64,000 nucleotides of DNA from CAZFDE01 sp964517795 (GTDB taxonomy: Bacteria > Planctomycetota > Phycisphaerae > Sedimentisphaerales > Anaerobacaceae): the NCBI GenBank assembly GCA_964517795.1, contig CAZFDE010000004.1, positions 18,980-82,979 of the forward strand, given 5' to 3'. The stretch's first letter is position 1, and every line of letters begins with the position of its first letter. The translations under genes and the position numbers were made by a program. Positions 43,427 to 51,950 of this stretch are shown in pieces. The notes beneath the pieces were generated by a model that was given only the letters and a program-made list of their open reading frames with translations, did not search any database and had not been told where the DNA came from.

Positions 43427-43873
43427 CTATCTCCTGATATTTTTGTAAGGGTCTTTTTTCCAGAAATACAGCCGCTCGCGCAGGACCGAGACGAACAAAA
43501 TCGCCAGTCCCGCCAGCAGAGCCAGCAGCCCGATTTTCAACAGCATACCGACCGATGGATCGCGGACAATCCCCTCGATCAGCTTAAATCCGCCGTAGAT
43601 CAGCAGCACCACGGCCGCGATCGAGAATAATAACCACCCGATCCCGCGTTCAATCCGGTTGTAGAGATTGCCCCAGTACTGCTGCCATATCTTGTCCTCG
43701 GGCTCACGGAGCGTGACCTCATCCGTGATTTGCTTGAGATGCCGGAATTCCTCCAGTTCGCTGCGGCAATCACGGCATGTCTCGATATGCGTTTCAAATG
43801 TCTGTTTCTGCTGCGAGTCCAGCTCGCCGTCGAGATAACCCATCATCAGATCTTTGTAATTTTCGCAAGTCAT
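43427..43873 (-). CDS. Zinc-finger anti-sigma factor (zf-HC2)
   Basis: A 148-residue protein with the ZAS zinc motif in its N-terminus: TCENYKDLMMGYLDGELD, then the HxxxCxxC form in THIETCRDCRSEL. Two hydrophobic helices follow (about residues 79-101 and 112-134), so it is membrane-anchored with the zinc domain in the cytoplasm. The start overlaps the sigma-factor stop (ATGA), the usual arrangement for a sigma/anti-sigma pair. It should hold the ECF sigma factor inactive until a signal releases it. Confidence 0.88.
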   Translation of the reverse strand: MTCENYKDLMMGYLDGELDSQQKQTFETHIETCRDCRSELEEFRHLKQITDEVTLREPEDKIWQQYWGNLYNRIERGIGWLLFSIAAVVLLIYGGFKLIEGIVRDPSVGMLLKIGLLALLAGLAILFVSVLRERLYFWKKDPYKNIRR

Positions 43874-44445
43874 ACCTGCAAACCTCCTTTCCCACTGAGA
43901 AGGTCTTTGAGTTTTTTACGTGCATGAAAGAGTCTGCTCATAACGGTTTCTTTACTGCAATGTAATGCCTCAGCAATCTGGTCATAGGAGAGCCCCTGGA
44001 AGTGCCGCAAAATAATGATCTCGCGGTGTTTCTCATTCAGCCGGCCGATTGCCTGCCAAATACGCTGCTGCATCTCATTTTTCTGGGCTAATAATTCCGG
44101 ATCAAAATGGTCTTTGTGCGTGTCGGCCGGGGCCTGTTCGAACGCATCCAGCGAACAGCTTTTTCGAACTCTGGCTTTTCGCAGATGGCTGAAGCATAAA
44201 TTTTTCAAAATTTGATAAAACCACGGGAAAAAACGCTTCGTCGGATTCAAGCGGTTAATATTGTAGTAAGCCCGGTAGAACGCCTCCTGTGAAAGCTCCA
44301 GGGCGTCATCGTGATTGCCTACCAGTCCCAACGCGATGAAATAGGCCTGTTTCATATAGGTATGGACGATCTGCTCAAACGCGCTGCGGTTGCCTTGGCG
44401 GCAGTGTTGTAAAACAACCATTTCGTCCGGTAACAGATTCTCCAA
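43870..44445 (-). CDS. ECF-type RNA polymerase sigma factor
   Basis: A 191-residue sigma factor with region 2 (DALELSQEAFYRAYYNINRL, then FFPWFYQILKNLCFSHLRKA) and region 4 (LNEKHREIIILRHFQGLSYD, then the helix-turn-helix CSKETVMSRLFHARKKL). It lacks regions 1 and 3, as ECF factors do. It is co-translated with its anti-sigma factor. The 198 bases upstream also hold the divergent promoter of the subtilase gene, so the secreted protease could be a target, but no ECF-type promoter was recognised. Confidence 0.93.
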   Translation of the reverse strand: MENLLPDEMVVLQHCRQGNRSAFEQIVHTYMKQAYFIALGLVGNHDDALELSQEAFYRAYYNINRLNPTKRFFPWFYQILKNLCFSHLRKARVRKSCSLDAFEQAPADTHKDHFDPELLAQKNEMQQRIWQAIGRLNEKHREIIILRHFQGLSYDQIAEALHCSKETVMSRLFHARKKLKDLLSGKGGLQV

Positions 44446-44572
44446 TGCCCGTTTCTCCTTGTTTTGAGGCGATGGATAACGGCATTTTTGCTGTTAATTA
44501 CGCATATGTAAATGATTTATTCAACTTTTTTTAAATCTTTATTATTCATAGGCAGGGGGGGATGTTTTTGTC

Positions 44573-44601
44573 TTGATTTTTCAGTAGATTATTGGTATAA
44601 T
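44573..44601 (+). promoter_or_regulatory. Sigma-70-type promoter for the subtilase gene
   Basis: TTGATT (44573-44578), a 17-base spacer and TATAAT (44596-44601) predict a transcript starting near 44608. AGGAGG (44631-44636) follows about 25 bases later and supports a start codon near 44644. Confidence 0.65.
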
Positions 44602-44643
44602 GCTGAAAATTAAGGATTTTAGCCAAATTGAGGAGGCAGGGTT

Positions 44644-47600
44644 CTGAGACAAGCTGGATGTTTACTCAAAGGACTGCTTTTACTGGCAATTTTCGTCTTG
44701 CCGGGGCGGATAGTATTCGCGCGTTATTTCGAAAAGAACTCATTGCGGGATCCGGTTATTCGCCAACAGCGTGTCGCTCAGCTTCGCGCAAAATATCAGC
44801 AGCGGGCAGAAGAGGCCCGCCGAATTGCCCGCGAAAAAGGCTGGGTTATCCGAAATACCATAAACGGCCGCACGTATGAACTGATGGGCCTTATGAACGG
44901 TCGCCCGCTTTACTATCAGACAACAAATCTCAATGCGGCGATCAGCAATGCCGCTTCACTGGTATGGAATGATCCTCCATATTACCTTCTGGGCAGCGAT
45001 GTAACAGTTGGATTGTGGGATGCGAATAATCCGCGCGATACGCACCAGGAATTCAATGGGCGTATCACATTTGGATATGAACCAGATGAAACATATGGTT
45101 ATCACAATCACACCACCTGGGTCGCTGGCGCCATCGGGGCATACGGCGTCGATTCGGCGGCAAAAGGCATGGCGCCGGATGTCAATATTCTATCGTATGA
45201 CTGGACCGATGATATTTCCGAAGTAACCGACAACGCGGCCGCATCGTCGAGTCAAACGGATAAAATCCCGCTGTCAAATCATTCATACGGAATTGCCGCC
45301 GGTTGGGCAACCGGCGTTTATTCAGACGAATATGGTTATGGATCTTACTGGTTCGGCACTTATGGCGACCGCGAAGACGAGGCATTTGGCCAGTATGGCC
45401 AGATGGCTCATGACCTGGACGATTTGTGTTATGATGCCCAATATTTTCTTCCATTTTGGGCCGCGGGCAATGACCGCAATGACAATGCCCCGTCAGACGG
45501 GACGACATATTATTATCAAACATACCATCATATTTTCGGCTGGCGATGGGAGTCCAAATCCTACGACAGCAGTACTGACCCTTATGATGACGGCTATGAC
45601 AATGGCGGATATGACACGATTGAATTTTCGGCGACTGGCAAAAATACCATGACAGTGGGGGCTGTAGCCGATGCAGTAACCTCCGGTCAACGGGATATAT
45701 CCAAAGCGTATATGCAAAATTTCAGCGGCTGGGGCCCCACCGATGACGGGCGAATCAAGCCCGATATCGTTTGTAACGGTACTGGGTTATATACAACGGC
45801 ATATGAAAGTGATACCAGCTACGGCTCGATGACTGGCACCAGTATGGCTTCACCGTCAGCGGCCGGCGCGGGGGCGTTGCTGGTCGAATATTATCGCCGG
45901 TGCAATAACGATCAATTAATGCTCGCCAGTACCCTCAAAGGATTGATGATCCATACTGCCGATGACCTCGGCAATGCCGGCCCGGATTATCAATTCGGCT
46001 GGGGACTGGTGAATATACAGGCGGCTGCTGATATCATAAATGACGCCAATACCGACCCGAACAGTTATTCGATTATTGAAGATCAACTCTCAACGGTGAA
46101 CCCGGACAACCTATATACCGTTTTCTGCGATGGTACATTACCGTTACGGGTAACGCTGTGCTGGACGGACCCGCAGGCGGCAGCACTCACCGATCTGGAC
46201 AATACCTCATCGCGGCTGATCAACGATTTGGATATCCGTGTTTATGACGCCAATGCCGCAGTATATTATCCGTTTGTTCTCAATCCCAATCAGCCCTCGC
46301 AAGCCGCAACCACCGGCGATAATGCGATCGATAATGTCGAACAGGTCCTGATCAATGCACCGACAGCAGGATATTATGATATTGAAGTAACACACAAAAA
46401 TTCCTTAACGGATAATCAGCAGATTTATTCGGTGATTATTTCCGGGCAAAATATCGCGCGAGAACTGCCGATCGATCGCTATGAGTTCGATACGATTGCT
46501 TTGGCCGAGGTCAATGTTCCGCTGGATATCAATCTTTTTGCTGTCGAAGCAAATGGTGCAACAGTTACGGATTTCAATGGTATTGTCAGCCTTGAGGCCT
46601 TCAGCGGCGAAGAGGCCGTTGAATCCCAGGTCGGCTCAGGAATCGATACATGGGAATATCCGATTACCGTATATTATAAAAAATCGCGTACCCAGTCGAT
46701 TTATCTGGCTGATGAAATCAACCATAGCGGCCTGATCGAGCAGATCGCGATCGAGGTCAATGAAGTGCCCGGTCTCGACCGCAACAACTGGACCATTCGA
46801 ATGAAGCAAACGGATATGAATAGCTATCCGGTGAGCGAATGGGACAGCAACGGCTGGACAACGGTCTATCAGGCCAACGAACCGCCCGGCACGACCGGAT
46901 GGCAATATTATACCCTTCAGCAGCCGTTCGATTACAATGGCGTGGATCATTTGATGATTGATTTCAGTCTTGATAATAATACATGGGACTATCAAACGGG
47001 TTTATGTTATGATACGACAACCGGTGAGAATCGCAGCCTGGTTTACCAGACCGATTCGGACAGTTATGGCCCGCCAACCAGTTGGAGCGGGACCAGCCCA
47101 ACGCCTTTGAGTGAGCAGCGGGTCCCCAATATTCGGTTGGTCTTTGAGGGCACCCGCGTGGAAGTTCCGATCGATCCGAATCAGACGACTTCATTTATTG
47201 ACGGTATATGGCAGGGGCAGGTGACGCTGGGGCTTGCGATGCCGGATGTGTTGATTCGCGCGATCGACGATGCCAATCGCACCGGCGACAGCAATCGGTT
47301 TGATGTAACCGCACCGCTGCCGGGCATGCCGTATAATCCGCAGCCGGCCAATGACGCAAACACGGCTTTGTTGAGCAGTATGCTCTCCTGGCAGTGCGAT
47401 TCGAACAGTGCGACCGAAACATTTTTCGATATTTATCTGGATACCAATTCATTGCCAAATGAACTGATCTGTGCCGATACGAACCAACTGGCGTGTGATC
47501 CCAATCTCCAATGTTCGAAACATTACTACTGGCAGGTCGTGGCGACCAACCAGCACGGCTCGACAGCGGGGCCGGTATGGATGTTTGAAACCGAAAGCCT

Positions 47601-47781
47601 GCCGGGCGATTTCGATGACAATTGCGTGGTGGATATGAACGATCTGGGCTATTTTGGCGATCAGTGGCTCACGGCCGATCCTAATGCCGATATTCATCCG
47701 ATTGCGGGGGATGGGATTGCTGATTTCAATGATTTTGCCGTTCTCGCCGGAAACTGGCTCGACGAACTCGTCGATCACTGA
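44644..47781 (+). CDS. Secreted subtilisin-family (S8) protease with dockerin-like C-terminus
   Basis: A 1045-residue secreted serine protease if it starts at CTG 44644, 7 bases after AGGAGG. That start yields a full signal peptide (Arg-Gln at the front, then LLKGLLLLAIFVL, ending near FA). The first ordinary start, TTG 44698, would cut it in half and has no ribosome site. Catalytic residues are Asp126 (VGLWDAN), His156 (HTTWVAG, where subtilases usually have HGTHVAG) and Ser400 (GTSMASPSAAG). A jelly-roll P/proprotein-like domain and Ig-like region follow, and the last 55 residues have two dockerin-type Ca-binding repeats (GDFDDNCVVDMNDLGYFG and DGIADFNDFAVLAGNWL). Confidence 0.88.
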   Translation: MRQAGCLLKGLLLLAIFVLPGRIVFARYFEKNSLRDPVIRQQRVAQLRAKYQQRAEEARRIAREKGWVIRNTINGRTYELMGLMNGRPLYYQTTNLNAAISNAASLVWNDPPYYLLGSDVTVGLWDANNPRDTHQEFNGRITFGYEPDETYGYHNHTTWVAGAIGAYGVDSAAKGMAPDVNILSYDWTDDISEVTDNAAASSSQTDKIPLSNHSYGIAAGWATGVYSDEYGYGSYWFGTYGDREDEAFGQYGQMAHDLDDLCYDAQYFLPFWAAGNDRNDNAPSDGTTYYYQTYHHIFGWRWESKSYDSSTDPYDDGYDNGGYDTIEFSATGKNTMTVGAVADAVTSGQRDISKAYMQNFSGWGPTDDGRIKPDIVCNGTGLYTTAYESDTSYGSMTGTSMASPSAAGAGALLVEYYRRCNNDQLMLASTLKGLMIHTADDLGNAGPDYQFGWGLVNIQAAADIINDANTDPNSYSIIEDQLSTVNPDNLYTVFCDGTLPLRVTLCWTDPQAAALTDLDNTSSRLINDLDIRVYDANAAVYYPFVLNPNQPSQAATTGDNAIDNVEQVLINAPTAGYYDIEVTHKNSLTDNQQIYSVIISGQNIARELPIDRYEFDTIALAEVNVPLDINLFAVEANGATVTDFNGIVSLEAFSGEEAVESQVGSGIDTWEYPITVYYKKSRTQSIYLADEINHSGLIEQIAIEVNEVPGLDRNNWTIRMKQTDMNSYPVSEWDSNGWTTVYQANEPPGTTGWQYYTLQQPFDYNGVDHLMIDFSLDNNTWDYQTGLCYDTTTGENRSLVYQTDSDSYGPPTSWSGTSPTPLSEQRVPNIRLVFEGTRVEVPIDPNQTTSFIDGIWQGQVTLGLAMPDVLIRAIDDANRTGDSNRFDVTAPLPGMPYNPQPANDANTALLSSMLSWQCDSNSATETFFDIYLDTNSLPNELICADTNQLACDPNLQCSKHYYWQVVATNQHGSTAGPVWMFETESLPGDFDDNCVVDMNDLGYFGDQWLTADPNADIHPIAGDGIADFNDFAVLAGNWLDELVDH

Positions 47782-47795
47782 GACGCAGCCGCGAT

Positions 47796-48077
47796 CTAAA
47801 AGGTGATCTTGAATTCACTCAATTCTGGATTTACAGCAATATCGCTGATGTCCGTATCTCGCAGATGACCTGCAAATGATTCCTGGATGTCCCGAATGCA
47901 GTCGTTGATATCATCGGGGTGTCCCTGGGCGACCATCTCGACCGTCCCGTCAGGCATATTTCGTACATATCCGTTCAGGTCATAGCGATTTGCGATATTC
48001 AGGGCGGTAAACCGAAATCCCACGCCCTGGACCCGTCCGGAAAAAACGACTTTTTTCGCTTCTGTCTGCTTTGACAA
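47796..48077 (-). CDS. Acylphosphatase
   Basis: A 93-residue acylphosphatase. The phosphate loop with catalytic Arg is [12 protein letters not shown], and the catalytic Asn lies in [19 protein letters not shown]. Length and order match the AcyP family, which hydrolyses acyl phosphates such as acetyl phosphate. The start is TTG 48077 with AAAGGAA upstream on the minus strand. Its stop is 14 bases from that of the convergent subtilase gene. Confidence 0.93.
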   Translation of the reverse strand: MSKQTEAKKVVFSGRVQGVGFRFTALNIANRYDLNGYVRNMPDGTVEMVAQGHPDDINDCIRDIQESFAGHLRDTDISDIAVNPELSEFKITF

Positions 48078-48274
48078 GGATCGATTCCTTTGATTTTGGG
48101 TACCGATTTCTCACGAGAACTCAACCGGATACTAAAGTATCCTTAACACAGGATGATATCATAGATTAAAAGCACCATTTTGCAAGAGAAGATTTTTTTT
48201 GTATCAGAGTCGTGTTAAATTTTGGTTTTATTACGGTCAAACTAAGATATAATAAACAGCTTATTTAGACATGG

Positions 48275-49603
48275 ATGATAATGGCGAAGAAATCGAAAAA
48301 ACAAATTGAGCGCGGTGAACAAATTTACCAGATCACCTCGCTGGTGGCGGGCAATTTTTCCATCAGTGAAGTGCTGGATAAACTGGCAGAAATCGCGGTG
48401 GAGATCGTCGGCGTTAAGGCCTGTTCGATCAGATTGCTGGATGAGGAAGCGGCAGAACTGAAGATGCGCAGTACCTACGGTCTGAGCGAGGCATACCGCA
48501 ATAAAGGGCCGGTTACCCGCGATGATCCGGTGATCCAGGCCGCATTTGCCGGTGAGGCCGTCGTGATCGATGATATGCGACTGGATGATCGGATCAAATA
48601 CAAAGAGGCGACGATTCGCGAAGGGCTGGTCAGCCAATTAACGGTGGCCATGAAATTCCGCGACAAAGTGATCGGTGTGTTGCGGCTATACAGTCCCAGC
48701 CCCAAAAAATTTGACGATGACGATCTGTTGATCGTTCGCTCGCTTGCCGGTCAGTGCGCCACAGCCATTCGCAATGCCCAACTCTATGCCGAAGCGATCG
48801 CGGGCGCCAGAATGGCCGAACAAATGCGGCTGGCCGGGATCATTCAGCGCCGAATGATCCCCGAACATGCCCCCAATGTGCCGGGACTGGAGATTGCTGC
48901 GACATATATTCCCTGTTTTGAAGTCGGTGGCGATGTGTACGGTTTTTACCCAGTGGGCAAGCAGGGCTTGATCGTGAATATTGCCGATGTGATTGGCAAG
49001 GGAGTGCCGGCCGCCTTGATGACAAGCTGGTTTCGAGGTATTATCCAGGCGTATGTCGAGCGAATGAAGACGCTGATGGGCTGCCCGACTCATGCCGATA
49101 GTACCGTGATCAGCGATGCGATGAAAAATATCGTAACCAAGATGAACCAGATCGCCTGCCGGGAATGTCAGGATGGTGAATTTATTACGATGTTTCACAG
49201 TTTTATTGATGTTGGGAAAATGCAGTTGACGTATTGTAACTGCGGTCATGAACCAACGATGCTGATCCGGGACGGCGAGATTTTCGAATTGAACAAAGGC
49301 GGGTTGGTGCTCGGCGTATTGGATGATTATGCCTACGAGATCGATACCATCGAACTGCAACCCGGCGATTGTTTGTTATACTATACCGATGGACTGGAAG
49401 ATGCGGCCAATTTTGAAAGCGAATTCTGGGGGATCGGGCGTCTTCAGCAAACGATTCGCCAGATATGCCATCAAACATGTACACCGCAACAATTGATCGA
49501 TCAGATTCTGGCCTTGCGGCGCCGTTTTGTCGGATTAGCACGCCAGACCGACGACACCAGTGTTGTAGCCGTCAAAGTCAAAGGAACGGATCCCGATGGA
49601 TAA
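48275..49603 (+). CDS. GAF-domain PP2C (RsbU/SpoIIE-type) phosphatase
   Basis: A 442-residue cytosolic protein. A GAF sensor domain (about residues 20-175; VGVKACSIRLLDEEAAELKM) is followed by a SpoIIE/RsbU-type phosphatase domain (about 195-435; FEVGGDVYGFYPVGKQGL, VIGKGVPAALMTSWFRG and LLYYTDGLEDAANFE, with the metal-binding Asp residues). Such enzymes dephosphorylate anti-anti-sigma factors in partner-switching pathways. Two in-frame ATG codons (48275 and 48281) are possible and neither has a clear ribosome site. A TATAAT at 48248-48253 is a likely -10. The stop overlaps the cmk start. Confidence 0.88.
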   Translation: MIMAKKSKKQIERGEQIYQITSLVAGNFSISEVLDKLAEIAVEIVGVKACSIRLLDEEAAELKMRSTYGLSEAYRNKGPVTRDDPVIQAAFAGEAVVIDDMRLDDRIKYKEATIREGLVSQLTVAMKFRDKVIGVLRLYSPSPKKFDDDDLLIVRSLAGQCATAIRNAQLYAEAIAGARMAEQMRLAGIIQRRMIPEHAPNVPGLEIAATYIPCFEVGGDVYGFYPVGKQGLIVNIADVIGKGVPAALMTSWFRGIIQAYVERMKTLMGCPTHADSTVISDAMKNIVTKMNQIACRECQDGEFITMFHSFIDVGKMQLTYCNCGHEPTMLIRDGEIFELNKGGLVLGVLDDYAYEIDTIELQPGDCLLYYTDGLEDAANFESEFWGIGRLQQTIRQICHQTCTPQQLIDQILALRRRFVGLARQTDDTSVVAVKVKGTDPDG

Positions 49604-50279
49604 CCGCGTTATTACAATTGACGGCCCCGCCGGCAGCGGCAAAAGCACCGTCGCCCGCCAGGTGGCCCGCAAACAAGGCATTGCCTTTCTCGACACCGGG
49701 GCAATGTATCGCGCTGTGACCCTTGCGGCGATTCGCGATAATACGGATATAACCGACCAGACCGAATTGCTTAGGGTCCTTGATCGACATGAATTCGAAT
49801 TTTTACTGGATGAAAACAAACAGATGAAAGTGAGGATTGATCAGGAAGATGTAACCGGGGCTATTCGTTCTACGCAGGTGACTGAAAACGCCAGGTTTAT
49901 TGCGTCATGCGATACGATTCGAAAAAGATTGGTTCAAATGCAGCGTGATTTTGCCGCGGCATACCCGGCGATTGTAACCGAAGGACGGGACCAGGGCACG
50001 GTAGCGTTTGCAGACGCGGACATAAAATTCTATTTGACGGCCGATCTTGACGAACGGGCTCGAAGACGCCAAAAAGATTTGCAGGATGCCGGGGTCCATC
50101 AACCCTTAGAATCCATCCGCCGGGATATCCATCGCCGTGATCAAAGCGATCAGGCCCGTCGAATGGGCCCGTTGAAACAGGCGGCCGATGCGATCCAACT
50201 CGACACATCTGATTTGACAATCGAGCAAGTAGTGACTGAAATTGAACAGGTGATAAAAAAACGATGGCCAAACAAATGA
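49596..50279 (+). CDS. cmk: Cytidylate kinase
   Basis: A 227-residue kinase that converts CMP and dCMP to the diphosphates. The P-loop is TIDGPAGSGKSTVARQVA. FLDTGAMYRAVTLAAI, TEGRDQGTVAFADADIKFYL (substrate-binding) and RRDIHRRDQSDQARRMGPL follow the family order. It overlaps the phosphatase gene upstream by 8 bases and the plsC-type gene downstream by 16 bases, so it is part of a tightly packed unit with plsC and ispH. Confidence 0.95.
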   Translation: MDNRVITIDGPAGSGKSTVARQVARKQGIAFLDTGAMYRAVTLAAIRDNTDITDQTELLRVLDRHEFEFLLDENKQMKVRIDQEDVTGAIRSTQVTENARFIASCDTIRKRLVQMQRDFAAAYPAIVTEGRDQGTVAFADADIKFYLTADLDERARRRQKDLQDAGVHQPLESIRRDIHRRDQSDQARRMGPLKQAADAIQLDTSDLTIEQVVTEIEQVIKKRWPNK

Positions 50280-50965
50280 TCTCAAATGCATGGTACACAT
50301 TTTGCCGGCGACTATGTAAAGGCTTTTGTCTTTTATGGTTTCGAATGCATATTGAGGGATTGGAGAATATCCCTCAAAAGGGCGGCTTTTTACTGGTCAG
50401 CAATCACCAGAGTTTTCTGGATCCGTTATTTTGCTGTGTCTTTATCACCCGGCCTATGCATTTCTTTGCCCGAGACAGCCTCTTCAAGAATCCCGTTTTT
50501 GGGCGATTGATCCATTCGGTCAATGCAATTCCGGTACGGCGCGGACAGGCGGATCTGGGAGCGATCAAGCAAGTGCTCAAGCGGCTCAAAGCCGAGCAGG
50601 GGGTTCTGCTTTATCCGGAAGGAACACGAACATCGGACGGGAAAATTGCCGAGTTGAAACCGGGGTTCGGCCTGTTATGCCGCAAAAGCGGAGTGCCGGT
50701 GGTGCCGATGGTGATCGACGGCGCATTCGAAGCATGGCCGCGGCACCAAAAACTGTTTTCATCGTTCAAACCGATCCATGTCAGATACGGCACGATCATC
50801 ACATCCGATGAAATTCGCCAAATAAACGATCAGCAATTAGCGTTGAGATTGACCCAAACACTACGCCGGATGCAAAATCAAATTCGGATGGCCAATGATA
50901 AACGTCCAATTGACTACGACGGCAAAAATGCACCTGCAAGCAAAGAGGGAGGCTCAACACGATGA
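50264..50965 (+). CDS. plsC: 1-acyl-sn-glycerol-3-phosphate acyltransferase
   Basis: A 233-residue PlsC-type acyltransferase for phosphatidic acid synthesis at the inner membrane. The catalytic HX4D motif is SNHQSFLDP, and the glycerol-phosphate-binding motif is LLYPEGTRTSDG. VPVVPMVIDGAFEAW follows as in the family. The N-terminal 40 residues are weakly hydrophobic. It overlaps cmk by 16 bases and ispH by four (ATGA). Confidence 0.92.
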   Translation: MAKQMISNAWYTFCRRLCKGFCLLWFRMHIEGLENIPQKGGFLLVSNHQSFLDPLFCCVFITRPMHFFARDSLFKNPVFGRLIHSVNAIPVRRGQADLGAIKQVLKRLKAEQGVLLYPEGTRTSDGKIAELKPGFGLLCRKSGVPVVPMVIDGAFEAWPRHQKLFSSFKPIHVRYGTIITSDEIRQINDQQLALRLTQTLRRMQNQIRMANDKRPIDYDGKNAPASKEGGSTR

Positions 50966-51795
50966 AGATCGTTAAGGCGGACAATTGTGGATTTTGCCCG
51001 GGTGTGCGTAACGCGATTCGGATGGCTGAAGAAGTGCTCGATACCCGTCAGGATGTCTATAGCTTAGGCCCGATCATTCATAATAAGGATATGGTGGACC
51101 GGTTGGCGGCGAAGGGCCTCAAAACCGTCAACTCGGCCGACCGGATCCCCGGCGGAACAGTCATTATTCGCTCGCATGGAGCGGCGCCCGATGAGATCCA
51201 GAAATTAAAAAACCGCGGATTGCAGATCATCGATGCCACCTGTGTGCTGGTCAAACGGGTTCAGCATCTGGCTCAGCAACTGGAAAAAGAAGGGTATCGG
51301 GTGGTCGTGATCGGCGATAAAAACCACCCCGAAGTCAAGGCTGTTGTAGGCTGTGTCGAACATGTGACGGTGATTGCCGATGACAAGGATATTGCTAACC
51401 TCCCTTCAGGAAAGAAGTTAGGGGTTATTTGCCAGACAACCCAAAGCCCGGCCCATTTCGGAGATATGGTCGGGGCGATCTGTCGGGCGGGATTTAACGA
51501 GCTCAAAGTCGTCAATACCCTCTGCCGGGAGGCGATTAAACGGCAAAAATCCGCCGTCCAGGTCTGTCAGCAGGTCGATGTGATGTTTGTACTTGGCGGT
51601 CTGGAAAGCGCCAATACTCGAAAATTAGCGGAATTGTGCAAAAAATTTAATCCCCAAACGTTTCACTTGCAGAATTGGCAGGAATTTGATAAAAAACAGG
51701 TTTTCGGTAAAACGTCGGCAGGCGTAACCGCCGGAGCGTCAACGCCGGACTGGATTATTGAGGAGTTTATACGGCATTTGTCGCAGATGAATTGA
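50962..51795 (+). CDS. ispH: 4-hydroxy-3-methylbut-2-enyl diphosphate reductase
   Basis: A 277-residue [4Fe-4S] enzyme, last step of the MEP isoprenoid pathway. The three cluster cysteines are Cys12 (NCGFCPGVRNA), Cys94 (IDATCVLVKRVQ) and Cys189 (VNTLCREAIKRQ). The active-site phrases SHGAAPDE, NHPEVKAVVG and QTTQSP are present. The start overlaps plsC (ATGA). A strong terminator follows the stop. Several Clostridia encode an IspH fused to ribosomal protein S1 after cmk and plsC. Here the two are separate genes in the same order. Confidence 0.95.
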   Translation: MKIVKADNCGFCPGVRNAIRMAEEVLDTRQDVYSLGPIIHNKDMVDRLAAKGLKTVNSADRIPGGTVIIRSHGAAPDEIQKLKNRGLQIIDATCVLVKRVQHLAQQLEKEGYRVVVIGDKNHPEVKAVVGCVEHVTVIADDKDIANLPSGKKLGVICQTTQSPAHFGDMVGAICRAGFNELKVVNTLCREAIKRQKSAVQVCQQVDVMFVLGGLESANTRKLAELCKKFNPQTFHLQNWQEFDKKQVFGKTSAGVTAGASTPDWIIEEFIRHLSQMN

Positions 51796-51816
51796 AAACT
51801 GAAGAACGTCAACATG

Positions 51817-51846
51817 CCATTGACTGCGTGGGTCAATGGATTTTTT
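51817..51846 (+). terminator. Rho-independent terminator after ispH
   Basis: A perfect 8-bp stem, CCATTGAC (51817-51824) and GTCAATGG (51832-51839), with a 7-base loop is followed by A and six T. It closes the cmk-plsC-ispH unit and separates it from rpsA. Confidence 0.8.
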
Positions 51847-51865
51847 AACATTAACCTTTTAATAA

Positions 51866-51881
51866 GATGCAGTGCTGCATC
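51866..51881. promoter_or_regulatory. 16-bp perfect palindrome upstream of rpsA
   Basis: GATGCAG-TG-CTGCATC is a perfect inverted repeat that lies 70 bases before the rpsA start and 20 bases after the ispH terminator, where the rpsA promoter must be. It could be an operator or an RNA hairpin in the leader. No known regulator site was recognised. Confidence 0.35.
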
Positions 51882-51950
51882 AGGATGCGAAAACGTAAAT
51901 GTGGGGCGTTCTCGTATCCCGAATCAAACGCCACAGGAGAACAGGAATAA

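Noticed and set aside
44698..44700. Subtilase start at TTG 44698.
   Set aside because: No ribosome site precedes it, and it would delete the first half of a clear signal peptide.
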